A stretch of DNA of 64,000 nt from Saccharopolyspora shandongensis (GTDB lineage: Bacteria > Actinomycetota > Actinomycetes > Mycobacteriales > Pseudonocardiaceae): positions 186,001 to 250,000 of the forward strand of contig NZ_FNOK01000005.1 in NCBI RefSeq assembly GCF_900106995.1, read 5' to 3'. Below are positions 9,030 through 18,713 of the stretch, in pieces; the first letter of the stretch is position 1, and every line of letters begins with the position of its first letter. The notes below the pieces were generated by a model. The model saw nothing but the letters and a program-made list of their open reading frames with translations, was not told the DNA's origin and ran no database searches. The position numbers and the translations under genes were made by a program.

Positions 9030-9431
9030 GTGCGCCGGAAGAAGGTTGTAGGCCAGCTGTCGGATGACGACACCAGAGGCCGCAGACACGCGTTGGGAAT
9101 CGAGGGGGAGCGGCTGGCGGCCGTGCTCCTGGAACGTCGTGGTCTGACCGTGCTGGACCGGAATTGGCAGTGCCCGCAAGGAGAACTCGACATCGTCGCC
9201 ACCGACGGCGACACGGTGGTGTGCTGCGAGGTCAAGGCCCGCTCCGGCGTCGACTACGGCGGACCGGAGTACGCGCTCGTCCCGGAGAAGATCAACCGGA
9301 TCCGGAGCGTGGCCCGGTCTTGGCTGGCCGAGCGCCGATTGGTGGGTTGCCGGGTGCGGTTCGACGTCGTGTCGGTGCTGTGGCCGCCGGGCAAGCGCCC
9401 CCGCATCAAGCATCTCGAGGGGGTGTTCTAG
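9030..9431 (+). CDS. UPF0102 (YraN) family nuclease-like protein
   Basis: The GTG at 9030 is chosen because GAGGAGGA lies just before it, and because family homology begins a few residues later at [13 protein letters not shown]. The 133-residue length fits. The protein has the restriction-endonuclease-like core: [21 protein letters not shown] contains the E..D..ExK pattern of this fold. YraN proteins are widespread next to dprA/yifB, and a DNA-related role is presumed but unproven. The yifB start codon follows the stop directly. Confidence 0.88.
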   Translation: MRRKKVVGQLSDDDTRGRRHALGIEGERLAAVLLERRGLTVLDRNWQCPQGELDIVATDGDTVVCCEVKARSGVDYGGPEYALVPEKINRIRSVARSWLAERRLVGCRVRFDVVSVLWPPGKRPRIKHLEGVF

Positions 9432-10952
9432 ATGGTGCTGCGGAAGACGTGGGCGGTCGCGCTCTTCGGAGTGGACGGCGCGCTCGTCGAGATCGAAGCC
9501 GACGTGCGGAAGGGAGGACTGCCATCGCTGCAGCTCCTCGGGCTGCCCGACACCGCCCTGCAGGAATCGAAGAACCGGGTGCGCGCGGCGATCCAGAACT
9601 GCAAGGAGGACTGGCCGGCGAGCTGCGTGACGCTGGCGTTGTCCCCGGCCGCGATGCCCAAGACCGGCACGTCGTACGACTTGGCGCTGGCCTGCGCGGT
9701 GCTGGCCGGGGCGGAACTGGTCCCACCGCACCGGCTGGCGGGCACGGTGCTGTTCGGCGAGCTCGCCCTGGACGGGCGGATTCGGCCGGTCCGAGGGCTG
9801 CTGCCGGCGTTGCTGACCGCTAGGCGGGAGGGCATGCGCCGGGCGGTGGTGCCGGCCGACGGGATGGCCGAGGCGCACCTCGTGGAAGGCATCGACGTGC
9901 TCGGCGCCGAACACCTGCGGGACGTCGTGGCCTGGCTGCGCGACCTCGGCGAGCTCGACCGCCGACCGCCACCGGACGCCGAGCCACCGGTCGAGCACGA
10001 AGCGCCGGACCTGTCCGACGTGCTCGGCCAGCCCGAGGCGAGGTGGGCACTGGAGGTCGCCGCGGCGGGCGGTCACCACCTGCTGATGGTCGGGCCGCCG
10101 GGCACCGGCAAGACGATGCTGGCCAAGCGCCTGAGCGGACTGCTGCCGAGCCTGACCGTGCCGGAGGCGCTTGAGGTCACCGCGATCCGCTCGATCGCCG
10201 GTGACCTGCCCGAGTCGGCGACGCTGATCCGGACGCCGCCGTTCGTCGCGCCGCACCCCTCGCTGTCGATCCCGGCCCTCATCGGCGGCGGTACCGGGTT
10301 GGCGAGGCCGGGCGCGGTCAGCAGAGCACATCGCGGGGTGCTGCTGCTGGACGAGGCATGCGAATTGGGTGCGAAGCGGTTGGAGGCGTTGCGCACGGCG
10401 CTGGAGGAAGGCGAGATCCGGCTGGCCCGGCGAGACGGCACGCTGCGCTACCCGGCGCGGTTCCAGCTGGTCCTGGCGACGAACCCGTGCCCGTGCGCGC
10501 CGGCTCGGGATCTCGACTGCCAGTGCCCGCCGCAGGTGCGGCGGCGCTACCTCGGCAAGCTGTCCGGGCCGTTGCTGGACCGGGTCGACCTGCGGGTCCG
10601 GATGCGCCCGATCACCGCGATGACCGTCCAGGCCGGTGCCGAGCCGGAGGGCAGCGCGGTGGTGCGCAAGCGGGTGGAGAACGCGCGAGCGGCGGCCCGG
10701 CAGCGGTGGTCCGCGCACGGGTGGCAGACCAACACGGAGGTGCCGGGGCCGGTGCTGCGGCGCGAATTCGCGCTGCCCGCGGCGGCAACGGCGTTGCTGG
10801 ACCGCGGGCTGGAAGTCGGCGCGATCACCGCGCGCGGTGCAGATCGGTGCTTGCGCGTCGCCTGGACGCTGGCCGATCTGGACGGGCGGGATCAACCGGA
10901 TGCGGAGCACGTGGCTGCGGCCCTGGAGTTCCGGGACAGGAGGGCGGCGTGA
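9432..10952 (+). CDS. YifB/ComM family Mg-chelatase-like AAA+ ATPase
   Basis: This 506-residue protein has an N-terminal Lon-like domain (FGVDGALVEIEADVRKGGLPSL) and a central AAA+ module. Walker A is GPPGTGKTM near residue 220 and Walker B is GVLLLDEACEL, where most relatives have LDELPEF. A zinc-like Cys cluster (NPCPCAPARDLDCQC) lies at the usual place. The C-terminal Mg-chelatase domain follows. ComM is a hexameric helicase promoting branch migration in natural transformation in some bacteria. Adjacency to dprA supports a role in handling incoming or recombining DNA. Confidence 0.93.
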   Translation: MVLRKTWAVALFGVDGALVEIEADVRKGGLPSLQLLGLPDTALQESKNRVRAAIQNCKEDWPASCVTLALSPAAMPKTGTSYDLALACAVLAGAELVPPHRLAGTVLFGELALDGRIRPVRGLLPALLTARREGMRRAVVPADGMAEAHLVEGIDVLGAEHLRDVVAWLRDLGELDRRPPPDAEPPVEHEAPDLSDVLGQPEARWALEVAAAGGHHLLMVGPPGTGKTMLAKRLSGLLPSLTVPEALEVTAIRSIAGDLPESATLIRTPPFVAPHPSLSIPALIGGGTGLARPGAVSRAHRGVLLLDEACELGAKRLEALRTALEEGEIRLARRDGTLRYPARFQLVLATNPCPCAPARDLDCQCPPQVRRRYLGKLSGPLLDRVDLRVRMRPITAMTVQAGAEPEGSAVVRKRVENARAAARQRWSAHGWQTNTEVPGPVLRREFALPAAATALLDRGLEVGAITARGADRCLRVAWTLADLDGRDQPDAEHVAAALEFRDRRAA

Positions 10953-12112
10953 TGGCTCGATGGGCTTCGATGGGGGAGCGGGCGAAGCGGGAACTGCTGG
11001 TAGCCAGGGCCTTCCTGGTCGCCGTCGCCGAACCACCCGCTCCGGCGCTGGCCAGGTTCGTCACGGAACACGGCCCTTGCCGCGCCGTCGGCCTGATCCA
11101 GCGGGAGACGGCGCCGGCGGATGTCACGGCGGAGGTCGAGGCACGGCGATGGCACGTTTCGGGCGAACAGCTGCTGGTGGCGGCCGAGGCCGCCGGTGTC
11201 CGGCTGGTCGTACCGGAGGATCCGGAGTGGCCGCGCGAGGCGTTCGACGGCCTGTTCGGGGCGAGATCGGTCGACCTGCCGGGGATCGCCGAGCCGATCG
11301 CGCTGTGGGTCCGCGGCAAGGCGGTGCTGGCCGAGGCGGCGGAGCAAGCGGTGGCCATCGTCGGTGCCAGAGCCGCTACCGGCTATGGCGAGCACGTAGC
11401 GGCGGAGTTCGGCCACGGGCTGGCGACGGCGGGGTTCACGGTCGCATCGGGGGCGGCGTACGGCATCGACGGCGCAGCGCACCGGGGCGCGCTCGCCGCG
11501 GGCGGCCTGACGGTGGCGTTCCTCGCCTGCGGCGTCGACGTCGACTACCCGGCGGGGCACGGCAGGCTGCTGCGCGCCATCGCCGACCAGGGCGCCGTCG
11601 TGAGCGAGTATCCGCTCGGTACGCCGCCGCGGAAGCACCGCTTCCTGGTGCGCAACAGGCTGATCGCGTCGTTCGGCAGCGCGACGGTGGTGGTCGAGGC
11701 GGGCGCGCGCAGCGGCGCCGCCAACACCGCGCACACCGCGGATGCCCTGGGAAGGCCGGTGTTGGCCGTGCCCGGGCCGGTGACCTCCAAGAATTCCGTT
11801 GGCTGCCACGGAATGGTGCGGTCCGGTCAGGCCGTGCTGGTCACCCGAACGCAGGAGGTCCTAGAAGCGCTGAGCCCGCTCGGCGCGCAACTGGAGGTGG
11901 AAATCCCTGCCCAGCCGCGCCGAACCGACGCGCTGCATCCGGACGCGCGGCGCCTGCACGATGCGCTGACCGGCATCGATTGCGCCAGCGCGGACGAGCT
12001 GGCGCGAGATTCTGGGCTGCCGCTGGGCAAAGTACGGGCGCTGCTGCCGGAACTGGAGCTGGCCGGGTTCGTGGCGCGGTCCGAGCGGGGGTGGTCGATG
12101 ACGGGGTCATGA
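10952..12112 (+). CDS. dprA: DNA-processing protein DprA
   Basis: The ATG overlaps the yifB stop by one base; the frame is open further upstream, but only this start gives sequence homologous to DprA. The Rossmann-like DprA core has VAIVGARAATGYGEHVA, the GAAYGIDGAAHRGAL loop and LACGVDVDYPAGH. Further on are the VSEYPLGTPPRKHRFLVRNRLIA segment (split here for reading) and a C-terminal winged helix (DELARDSGLPLGKVRALLPELELAGFV, likewise). DprA loads RecA on single-stranded DNA. It is widespread outside naturally competent species. Confidence 0.94.
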   Translation: MARWASMGERAKRELLVARAFLVAVAEPPAPALARFVTEHGPCRAVGLIQRETAPADVTAEVEARRWHVSGEQLLVAAEAAGVRLVVPEDPEWPREAFDGLFGARSVDLPGIAEPIALWVRGKAVLAEAAEQAVAIVGARAATGYGEHVAAEFGHGLATAGFTVASGAAYGIDGAAHRGALAAGGLTVAFLACGVDVDYPAGHGRLLRAIADQGAVVSEYPLGTPPRKHRFLVRNRLIASFGSATVVVEAGARSGAANTAHTADALGRPVLAVPGPVTSKNSVGCHGMVRSGQAVLVTRTQEVLEALSPLGAQLEVEIPAQPRRTDALHPDARRLHDALTGIDCASADELARDSGLPLGKVRALLPELELAGFVARSERGWSMTGS

Positions 12113-12224
12113 CGTGGACGCAGATGAGCCCCCGTCGCGCAAGACGATTCGCGTATCGGTCAAGTGATCATGATTCGGCGTGGCGATGCTTGACCGACGC
12201 GGGTGGAACGGCCAGCTTCGATAC

Positions 12225-13199
12225 ATGGCCCGCACACGTTCCGCCGAACCGCGAAGACCGGATCTTCGCGCGGCTCGGGCAAAACTGCCCGAGCGACTCG
12301 GAACCGCGGTCGACGCGTTCGAACGACACCTCGCCGCAGAACGCGGGTTATCCGCGCACACCGTTCGCGGATACATCGGCGACATCGTCTCGTTGCTGGG
12401 GCACCTCGCCGGTTCGGCCGACGATGCAACCCTTGCTGCGCTGGACATTTCCGTCCTGCGGGAATGGCTTTCGGCGCAACACGCGCACGGCGTGAGCCGG
12501 GCGACGCTCGCCCGGCGGACCGCGTCGGCCCGCACGTTCACCGGGTGGGCGTTCCGCGCCGAGCTGCTGCCCGTCGATCCGGGCCCGCGGCTCTCGGTTC
12601 CGTCGAAGCAGCGGAAACTGCCCGCCGTGCTGCGCGTTGACCAGGCAGGTTCGGCGATGCAGGCTTCGGCGGTGGGCGCGGAGCAGGGGGATCCGGTGGC
12701 CTTGCGGGACCACGCTGTGCTCGAACTGCTGTATGCCACCGGAATCCGCGTCGCCGAGCTCTGCGGGCTGGATGTCGACGACGTCGATCGCGAGCGCCGG
12801 CTGGTCCGCGTGATCGGTAAAGGAGACAAAGAACGCGCTGTGCCGTTCGGTGTACCGGCGGATCAGGCGCTAGGACGCTGGCTTTCCGCTGGTCGGCCGA
12901 TATTGGCTCGGGAATCGTCGGGCGCCGCGTTGTTCCTGGGTGTCCGAGGTGGACGGCTCGACCCGCGTGCGGTGCGCCGCACCGTTCACGACGCGGTCGG
13001 CGTGGTTTCCGGTGCCCCGGACGTCGGACCGCATGGGCTGCGCCACTCGGCTGCGACCCATTTGTTGGAGGGCGGTGCGGACCTCCGTAGCGTTCAGGAG
13101 TTGCTTGGTCACGCTACGCTCGCAACGACCCAGCTTTACACCCACGTGACCGTTGAACGGCTGAAGGCGATCCATGACCGAACCCACCCCCGTTCCTGA
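12225..13199 (+). CDS. xerC: Tyrosine recombinase, XerC type
   Basis: From the ATG at 12225 the protein has 324 residues; an in-frame GTG at 12180 is possible. The N-terminal SAM-like core-binding domain includes [20 protein letters not shown]. The catalytic set is complete: Arg in [12 protein letters not shown], Lys in [10 protein letters not shown], HxxR in [12 protein letters not shown], His in LLGHATL, and the nucleophile Tyr in TTQLYTHV near residue 303. Xer recombinases resolve chromosome dimers at dif. The gene overlaps the sigma factor gene by 26 bases. Confidence 0.9.
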   Translation: MARTRSAEPRRPDLRAARAKLPERLGTAVDAFERHLAAERGLSAHTVRGYIGDIVSLLGHLAGSADDATLAALDISVLREWLSAQHAHGVSRATLARRTASARTFTGWAFRAELLPVDPGPRLSVPSKQRKLPAVLRVDQAGSAMQASAVGAEQGDPVALRDHAVLELLYATGIRVAELCGLDVDDVDRERRLVRVIGKGDKERAVPFGVPADQALGRWLSAGRPILARESSGAALFLGVRGGRLDPRAVRRTVHDAVGVVSGAPDVGPHGLRHSAATHLLEGGADLRSVQELLGHATLATTQLYTHVTVERLKAIHDRTHPRS

Positions 13200-14133
13200 C
13201 CACACCGGGGGCGGCGCCGACACGGTGGCCGCGAGATCGACCTCGGTACCGGTAACTGCCCGTGACCAAGGCGGTGGAACCAACGGCCACGTCGGCGACC
13301 GCCTCGCGCGCCGGCTGTCCGTGGCGACCGCCGAGCCTGCCAGGCCGGCCGCGGGCAGGGATCAGCGCAGCGGAGACGAGGTCGAGGCCGGGATAGTCGC
13401 GCTGTGGCAGGCGTTCGGGCAGCGGCGTGACCAGGAACTGCGCGACCGGCTGGTGCTGCACTACGCGCCGCTGGTCAAGTACGTGGCGGGTCGTGTCGGC
13501 ACCGGGCTGCCGTCGCACGTCGAGGTCTCCGACCTGATCCAGTCCGGGATCTTCGGGCTGGTCGACGCGATCGAGAAGTTCGAACCGGAACGCGGCCTGA
13601 AGTTCGAGACGTACGCCATGCAGCGCATCCGCGGTGCCATCCTCGACGACCTGCGGGCCCAGGACTGGGTGCCGAGGTCGGTGCGCAGCCGCGCCCGCGA
13701 CGTGGAGCGGGCGCTGGAGCGCCTGGAGGCGAAGCTGCAGCGCACTGCGACCGATGCGGAACTGGCCAGCGAGCTCGAACTGTCGCTCGACGAGCTGCGC
13801 GAGCTGTTCGCGCAGCTGCAGATGACCAGCGTGATCGCGCTCGACGACCTGATCGGCGCGGGGACGGCGCAGGCGTCGCTGGCCGAAACGCTGCCCGACG
13901 ACCGGGCCGAAGACCCGGTCGCGGCCCTGGTGGACCAGGACAGCCGGCGCCAGCTGGCCGAGGCGGTGGAACGGCTCAGCGATCGGGACCGCGTGGTGGT
14001 GACCCTCTACTACTTCGAGAACCTGACGCTGGCCGAGATCGGGAAGGTGCTCGGCGTCACCGAATCGCGGGTCTGCCAGCTGCACACCCGCGCGGTCCTG
14101 CGCCTGCGCACCAAGCTCACCGAACAGGCCTGA
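13174..14133 (+). CDS. whiG: WhiG/FliA-type RNA polymerase sigma factor
   Basis: This 319-residue sigma-70 family protein is of the FliA/WhiG class. Region 2 is seen in [20 protein letters not shown] and [20 protein letters not shown], followed by [15 protein letters not shown] of region 3. Region 4 helix-turn-helix is [21 protein letters not shown]. WhiG in Streptomyces starts sporulation in aerial hyphae. The first 70 residues are low-complexity and unlike the family, so the true start may be further downstream; the ATG used here lies inside xerC. Control is likely by an anti-sigma or by c-di-GMP as in Streptomyces, which is inference. Confidence 0.9.
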   Translation: MTEPTPVPDHTGGGADTVAARSTSVPVTARDQGGGTNGHVGDRLARRLSVATAEPARPAAGRDQRSGDEVEAGIVALWQAFGQRRDQELRDRLVLHYAPLVKYVAGRVGTGLPSHVEVSDLIQSGIFGLVDAIEKFEPERGLKFETYAMQRIRGAILDDLRAQDWVPRSVRSRARDVERALERLEAKLQRTATDAELASELELSLDELRELFAQLQMTSVIALDDLIGAGTAQASLAETLPDDRAEDPVAALVDQDSRRQLAEAVERLSDRDRVVVTLYYFENLTLAEIGKVLGVTESRVCQLHTRAVLRLRTKLTEQA

Positions 14134-14193
14134 CCGGCGACTCGGCGGGAACCGACGCATCGGTCCCCGCCGAAGAACGCCACGGCGCCGGTG

Positions 14194-14763
14194 TCACTGC
14201 CACGGCTTGAGCCGGACGTGGCCGAACCCGAGCAGGCGCAGCGGGTCGAGGTAGTTCAGGCGTTGCCGGGCACCCCAGTGCAGGCAGGCCCGCGGCGGCT
14301 CGGCGGCGCACTCCGGATGGCCCGGCTCCAGGTGACCGATCGGTTGCCCACGGGTGACCTGGTCGCCGACCGAGACACCCGGGGCGACCGGCTCGTAGGT
14401 GGTGCGCAGGCCGCCGGTGTGCTCGATGGAGATCAGGTTCCGGTCCACCATCCAGCCCGCGTAGACGACCACGCCGTCCCCGGCCGCCAGCACCGGTTGG
14501 CCGGCCTCTCCCGCGAGATCGACGCCCCGGTGACCCGGGCCGAAGGCGTGCGCCGGAGCCTCGAAGGGGCGAACGACGGCTGGAGGCGGGGCCAGCGGCC
14601 AGCCGAACAACGCGTCCGCCGAAGGCGAGGCGCGCAGTGGTGTGCTGGTCATCGGCAGTGCCGGCTCCGCGGCAGGCAGCCCGCGGGGCGGTTCGAGTTC
14701 TGCGGTCAGGCCGAGGGATGCGGCGGCGCCGCAGCAGACGAGGGTGGAGATCAACAAGCGCAT
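14194..14763 (-). CDS. Secreted M23-family (LytM-like) peptidase
   Basis: The 189-residue protein starts at ATG with a short signal peptide ([21 protein letters not shown]). The M23 domain has the first zinc motif in [14 protein letters not shown] and the beta-sheet segment [14 protein letters not shown]. The second motif reads ACLHWGARQ, so the first His of the usual HxH is Cys. I recall the same CLHWG in related actinobacterial proteins, so it may be a subfamily trait. Such proteins cut peptidoglycan cross-links or activate other hydrolases. It is transcribed opposite to all its neighbours. The rest of the open frame upstream is not homologous. Confidence 0.85.
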   Translation of the reverse strand: MRLLISTLVCCGAAASLGLTAELEPPRGLPAAEPALPMTSTPLRASPSADALFGWPLAPPPAVVRPFEAPAHAFGPGHRGVDLAGEAGQPVLAAGDGVVVYAGWMVDRNLISIEHTGGLRTTYEPVAPGVSVGDQVTRGQPIGHLEPGHPECAAEPPRACLHWGARQRLNYLDPLRLLGFGHVRLKPWQ

Positions 14764-14814
14764 GGTCCAACGGTGGCCGCCGGCGGTCCAGGTGAACAGG
14801 GGGAAACCCAGATC

Positions 14815-14842
14815 TGTGGACAAACCAGGCCGCTGTGGACAA
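14815..14842 (+). promoter_or_regulatory. Pair of exact DnaA-box sequences upstream of rpsB
   Basis: TGTGGACAA occurs at 14815-14823 and at 14834-14842; each is the complement of TTGTCCACA. The start-to-start distance is 19 bases, the same as in the pair at 8854-8881. They lie between the divergent M23 and rpsB genes. The remaining 405-base gap (14764-15168) shows a TACACT possible -10 at 14879 and a GCGCGC-CAACC-GGCGCGC hairpin near 15125 in the rpsB leader, and nothing else I can name. Confidence 0.5.
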
Positions 14843-15168
14843 CTCGCAGTCCACGATCGGGTCAGCCGGGGCGTCCAGTACACTGTCAACGCGGTTTCGT
14901 GTCCGCACGGACCGACTTCGCGTGCCCGCACGCCATGCCTGCGCAAGTGGCCCGACCTCACGGTCGGCCGCCGAGCGGAACAGTACCGAGTTCGAGATCT
15001 CGGTCGCTGTTGCTCCTCGCAGGGTGCCGGTGCTCCCGCGGTCCCGAGCTCGTCGAGCGAGGGTGGGGGCGACCGGGCGGGTACCAGGGCGACGGACCAC
15101 CCGGTCCGCCGCGGCAACCGAATAGCGCGCCAACCGGCGCGCCCGACTCAAGAGGTGCGAACCAGGCC

Positions 15169-15999
15169 ATGGCCGTCGTCACCATGAAGCAGCTGCTCGA
15201 TAGCGGCGTGCACTTCGGGCATCAGACCCGGCGCTGGAACCCGAAGATGAAGCGCTACATCTTCACCGAGCGCAACGGCATCTACATCATCGACCTGCAG
15301 CAGACGCTGACCTACATCGACGGGGCGTTCGACTTCGTCAAGCAGACGGTCGCGCACGGCGGGACGATCCTGTTCGTCGGCACCAAGAAGCAGGCGCAGG
15401 AAGCGATCGCCGAGCAGGCTCTGCGGGTCGGCATGCCGTTCGTGAACCAGCGCTGGCTGGGTGGCATGCTCACCAACTTCCAGACCGTCCACAAGCGTCT
15501 GCAGCGTCTCAAGGAACTCGAGACCATGGAGCAGACCGGGGGCTTCGAGGGCCGCACCAAGAAGGAAATCTTGATGCTGACCCGCGAGAAGGACAAGCTC
15601 GAGAAGACCCTCGGCGGTATCCGCGACATGAGCAAGGTGCCCAGCGCCGTGTGGATCGTGGACACCAAGAAGGAGCACATCGCCGTCGGCGAGGCCCGGA
15701 AGCTGGGCATCCCGGTCGTCGCGATCCTGGACACCAACTGCGACCCGGACGAGGTCGACTACCCGATCCCGGGTAACGACGACGCGATCCGCTCGGCCGC
15801 TCTGCTGACCCGCGTGGTCGCCGACGGTGTCGCCCAGGGCCTGATGGCCCGCAGCGGCCGCACCAACGGTGCCCCGGAGGGCGAGGAGAAGCCGGCCGGT
15901 GGCGAGCCGCTGGCCGAGTGGGAGAAGGAGCTGCTGGCCGGCTCCGGCCAGGCCGCCGAAGCCACCCCTGAGGGCGGCGAGCAGGCCGCGCAGTCCTGA
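15169..15999 (+). CDS. rpsB: 30S ribosomal protein S2
   Basis: The ATG at 15169 gives the canonical [20 protein letters not shown] start; 276 residues. Conserved segments include [36 protein letters not shown] and [13 protein letters not shown]. The last 40 residues are a variable acidic tail typical of actinobacteria. S2 recruits S1 and completes the 30S platform. It is followed by tsf, the universal partner. Confidence 0.98.
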   Translation: MAVVTMKQLLDSGVHFGHQTRRWNPKMKRYIFTERNGIYIIDLQQTLTYIDGAFDFVKQTVAHGGTILFVGTKKQAQEAIAEQALRVGMPFVNQRWLGGMLTNFQTVHKRLQRLKELETMEQTGGFEGRTKKEILMLTREKDKLEKTLGGIRDMSKVPSAVWIVDTKKEHIAVGEARKLGIPVVAILDTNCDPDEVDYPIPGNDDAIRSAALLTRVVADGVAQGLMARSGRTNGAPEGEEKPAGGEPLAEWEKELLAGSGQAAEATPEGGEQAAQS

Positions 16000-16188
16000 G
16001 TCCGCTTGCCGCGCGCCGGTCATGAGATCGGCGCGCGGCGCGGTCCGGCTACCCGTCAGACGACCTGGCGGGTGCCACCCGGGCCGGGTTCGCATCCCTG
16101 CTGAGCTGGTTGAACGCCACGGGACGCGGCCCGGCCGATGTCTGCAAGACCTTCGAAGCTGCGTACTAAGAGGGACGGATAACGCACG

Positions 16189-17004
16189 ATGGCGAACTTC
16201 AGTGCGGCCGACGTCAAGCGTCTTCGCGAGCTGACCGGCGCCGGCATGATGGACTGCAAGAAGGCTCTTGAGCAGGCCGACGGCGACTTCGACAAGGCCG
16301 TCGAGAGCCTGCGCATCAAGGGCGCCAAGGACGTCGGCAAGCGCGCCGAGCGCGCCACCGCCGAGGGCCTGGTCGCCGCCGACGGCGGTGTGCTGATCGA
16401 GCTGAACAGCGAGACCGACTTCGTCGCCAAGAACGACGAGTTCATCGAGCTGGCCAACAAGATCGTCGCCGCGGTCAAGGCCGCCGGTGCCGGTGACCTG
16501 GAAGCCGCCCTGGCGGCCCCGCTGGACGGCAAGACCGTCTCCGAGGTCATCCAGGAGCTGTCGGCCAAGATCGGCGAGAAGATCGAGCTGCGCCGCGTCG
16601 CCAAGTTCGACGGCGAGGTGGCCACCTACCTGCACCGCCGCTCCGCAGACCTGCCCCCGGCGGTCGGCGTGCTGGTCGAGTTCACCGGTGGCAACGCGGA
16701 CGCCGCGCGCGGCGCCGCGATGCAGGTCGCCGCGCTCAAGCCGAAGTACCTGAGCCGCGACGACGTCCCGGCGGACATCGTCGCCAACGAGCGGCGCATC
16801 GCCGAGGAGACCGCGAAGGCCGAGGGCAAGCCGGAGCAGGCGCTGCCGAAGATCGTCGAGGGTCGCCTGAACGGGTTCTTCAAGGAGAACGCGCTGCTGG
16901 ACCAGTCGTCCGTGCAGGAGAGCAAGAAGACCGTCAAGGCCCTGCTCGACGAGGCCGGCGTCACCGTCACCGGTTTCGTCCGGTTCGAGGTCGGCCAGGC
17001 CTGA
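16189..17004 (+). CDS. tsf: Elongation factor Ts
   Basis: EF-Ts exchanges GDP for GTP on EF-Tu. It has 271 residues with an ATG start. The N-terminal UBA-like domain is [20 protein letters not shown]. The EF-Tu-contacting signature [13 protein letters not shown] is present. The C-terminal dimerisation region carries [15 protein letters not shown]. The 189-base gap from rpsB has no terminator that I can see, so the genes are likely co-transcribed. A strong terminator follows. Confidence 0.98.
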   Translation: MANFSAADVKRLRELTGAGMMDCKKALEQADGDFDKAVESLRIKGAKDVGKRAERATAEGLVAADGGVLIELNSETDFVAKNDEFIELANKIVAAVKAAGAGDLEAALAAPLDGKTVSEVIQELSAKIGEKIELRRVAKFDGEVATYLHRRSADLPPAVGVLVEFTGGNADAARGAAMQVAALKPKYLSRDDVPADIVANERRIAEETAKAEGKPEQALPKIVEGRLNGFFKENALLDQSSVQESKKTVKALLDEAGVTVTGFVRFEVGQA

Positions 17005-17115
17005 CCGGTCGCTGTTCGGCGGCACGTCGGGCGGCACCCCGATCAGGTGGTGCGCCGCCGGTTCACCGGGTGCGGTGAAATCGGTGGCGGCCCGGCGGCC
17101 GCGACTCACGGCATC

Positions 17116-17150
17116 AGCGCCCCGCCTTCGTTCGCAAGGCGGGGCGCTTT
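17116..17150 (+). terminator. Rho-independent terminator after tsf
   Basis: AGCGCCCCGCCTT pairs perfectly with AAGGCGGGGCGCT around a 7-base loop and is followed by TT. It separates rpsB-tsf from pyrH. Confidence 0.85.
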
Positions 17151-17245
17151 CGCAAGATCACGGCGCCGGAACCCGGTGCCGTTGTCGGCGAGCGGAGCGA
17201 TCCGCGCAAATTTAGAGCGAAACCGAACTTCGCGGGAGGAATCCA

Positions 17246-17992
17246 GTGACCGACGGCCCAGCGCACCGCGGCTACAGCCGGGTGCTGCTCAAATTGGGCG
17301 GCGAGATGTTCGGCGGAGGCAGCGTCGGGATCGACCCGAACGTGGTCGGCGCGGTGGCCCGGCAGATCGCCGAGATCGTCGCCGACGGCGTCGAGGTGGC
17401 CATCGTGATCGGCGGCGGCAACTTCTTCCGCGGTGCCGAACTGCAGCAGCGCGGCATGGAACGCGCGCGCGGTGACTACATGGCGATGCTGGGCACCGTG
17501 ATGAACTGCCTGGCACTGCAGGACTTCCTGGAGCGCGAGCACGGCATCGACACCCGGGTGATGACCGCGATCACCATGGGGCAGGTCGCCGAGCCCTACA
17601 TCCCGCGGCGCGCGATGCGGCACATGGAGAAGGGCCGCGTGGTCATCTTCGGCGCCGGCACCGGCATGCCGTACTTCTCCACCGACACCACCGCGGCGCA
17701 GCGGGCGCTGGAGATCGGCTGCGAGGTCGTGCTGATGGCCAAGGCGGTCGACGGCGTCTACACCGCCGACCCGAAGACCACCCCGGACGCGCAGCTGTTC
17801 GACCGCATCACGCACCGCGAGGTGCTGGAGCGCGGGCTGAAGGTCGCCGACGCGACCGCCTTCAGCCTGTGCATGGACAACCACATGCCGATCCTGGTGT
17901 TCAACCTGCTGGAAGAAGGCAACATCGCCCGCGCTGTCGGCGGTGAGAAGATCGGCACGCTGGTCAGCACCCCGGCCGAGCAGCAGGCCTGA
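17246..17992 (+). CDS. pyrH: Uridylate kinase
   Basis: This enzyme phosphorylates UMP to UDP in pyrimidine synthesis. GTG start with GGGAGGA six bases upstream; 248 residues. Amino-acid-kinase fold motifs are [46 protein letters not shown] and [14 protein letters not shown]. It belongs to the conserved rpsB-tsf-pyrH-frr-cdsA string. Confidence 0.97.
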   Translation: MTDGPAHRGYSRVLLKLGGEMFGGGSVGIDPNVVGAVARQIAEIVADGVEVAIVIGGGNFFRGAELQQRGMERARGDYMAMLGTVMNCLALQDFLEREHGIDTRVMTAITMGQVAEPYIPRRAMRHMEKGRVVIFGAGTGMPYFSTDTTAAQRALEIGCEVVLMAKAVDGVYTADPKTTPDAQLFDRITHREVLERGLKVADATAFSLCMDNHMPILVFNLLEEGNIARAVGGEKIGTLVSTPAEQQA

Positions 17993-18155
17993 GCGACGCG
18001 CATCCGAGGTCGTGCCGGGTGACCACCCGAGCGACCCGGCCCGTTGCCCCACCAGGGGTGCTGGAATCCTGATCTGGGGTGGCCCGCTCTGGGGCGGCGC
18101 TGCGCAGCAGGCGACACTAAGAATGTCCACCGGTCGGCAGACTTAAGGAGCAGCC

Positions 18156-18713
18156 GTGATCGACGAAGCTCTTCTCGAAGGCGAGGAGAAGATGCAAAAG
18201 GCGGTGGAGGTGGCCAAGGACGATCTGGCCACCGTCCGCACCGGCCGTGCGAACCCCGCGATGTTCTCCGGCATCGTCGTCGACTACTACGGTTCGCCGA
18301 CGCCGTTGAACCAGCTCGCCAGCGTCTCCGTGCCGGAGGCGCGGCTGGTGGTCATCAAGCCTTACGACGCCAGCCAGCTGGCGGCGATGGAGAAGGCCAT
18401 CCGCGACTCCGACCTCGGCGTGAACCCGTCCAACGACGGCCAGCTCATCCGGATCGCAGTTCCGCAGATGACGGAGGAGCGCCGCAAGGAGATGGTGAAG
18501 CTCGCCAAGCACAAGGGCGAGGAAGGCAAGATCACCATCCGTGGCATCCGCCGCAAGGTCAAGGAAGAGATCGACCGGATCGTCAAGGACGGCGAGGCCG
18601 GCGAGGACGAGGGCAACCGCGCCGAGAAGGAGCTGGACAACCTCACGCACCGCTTCACCGGCCAGATCGACGAGCTGGTCAAGCACAAGGAAGCAGAACT
18701 TCTCGAGGTCTGA
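18156..18713 (+). CDS. frr: Ribosome recycling factor
   Basis: RRF splits post-termination ribosomes with EF-G. It has 185 residues, GTG start, and AAGGAG upstream. Characteristic segments are [51 protein letters not shown] and the long-helix region [11 protein letters not shown]. cdsA begins at the next base after the stop, so coupling is likely. Confidence 0.97.
   Translation: MIDEALLEGEEKMQKAVEVAKDDLATVRTGRANPAMFSGIVVDYYGSPTPLNQLASVSVPEARLVVIKPYDASQLAAMEKAIRDSDLGVNPSNDGQLIRIAVPQMTEERRKEMVKLAKHKGEEGKITIRGIRRKVKEEIDRIVKDGEAGEDEGNRAEKELDNLTHRFTGQIDELVKHKEAELLEV

Noticed and set aside
12225-13199. XerC-type recombinase considered as an integrase marking a genomic island
   Set aside because: It sits in the conserved dprA-xerC-whiG order with no tRNA target or attachment repeats, so it is the housekeeping type.
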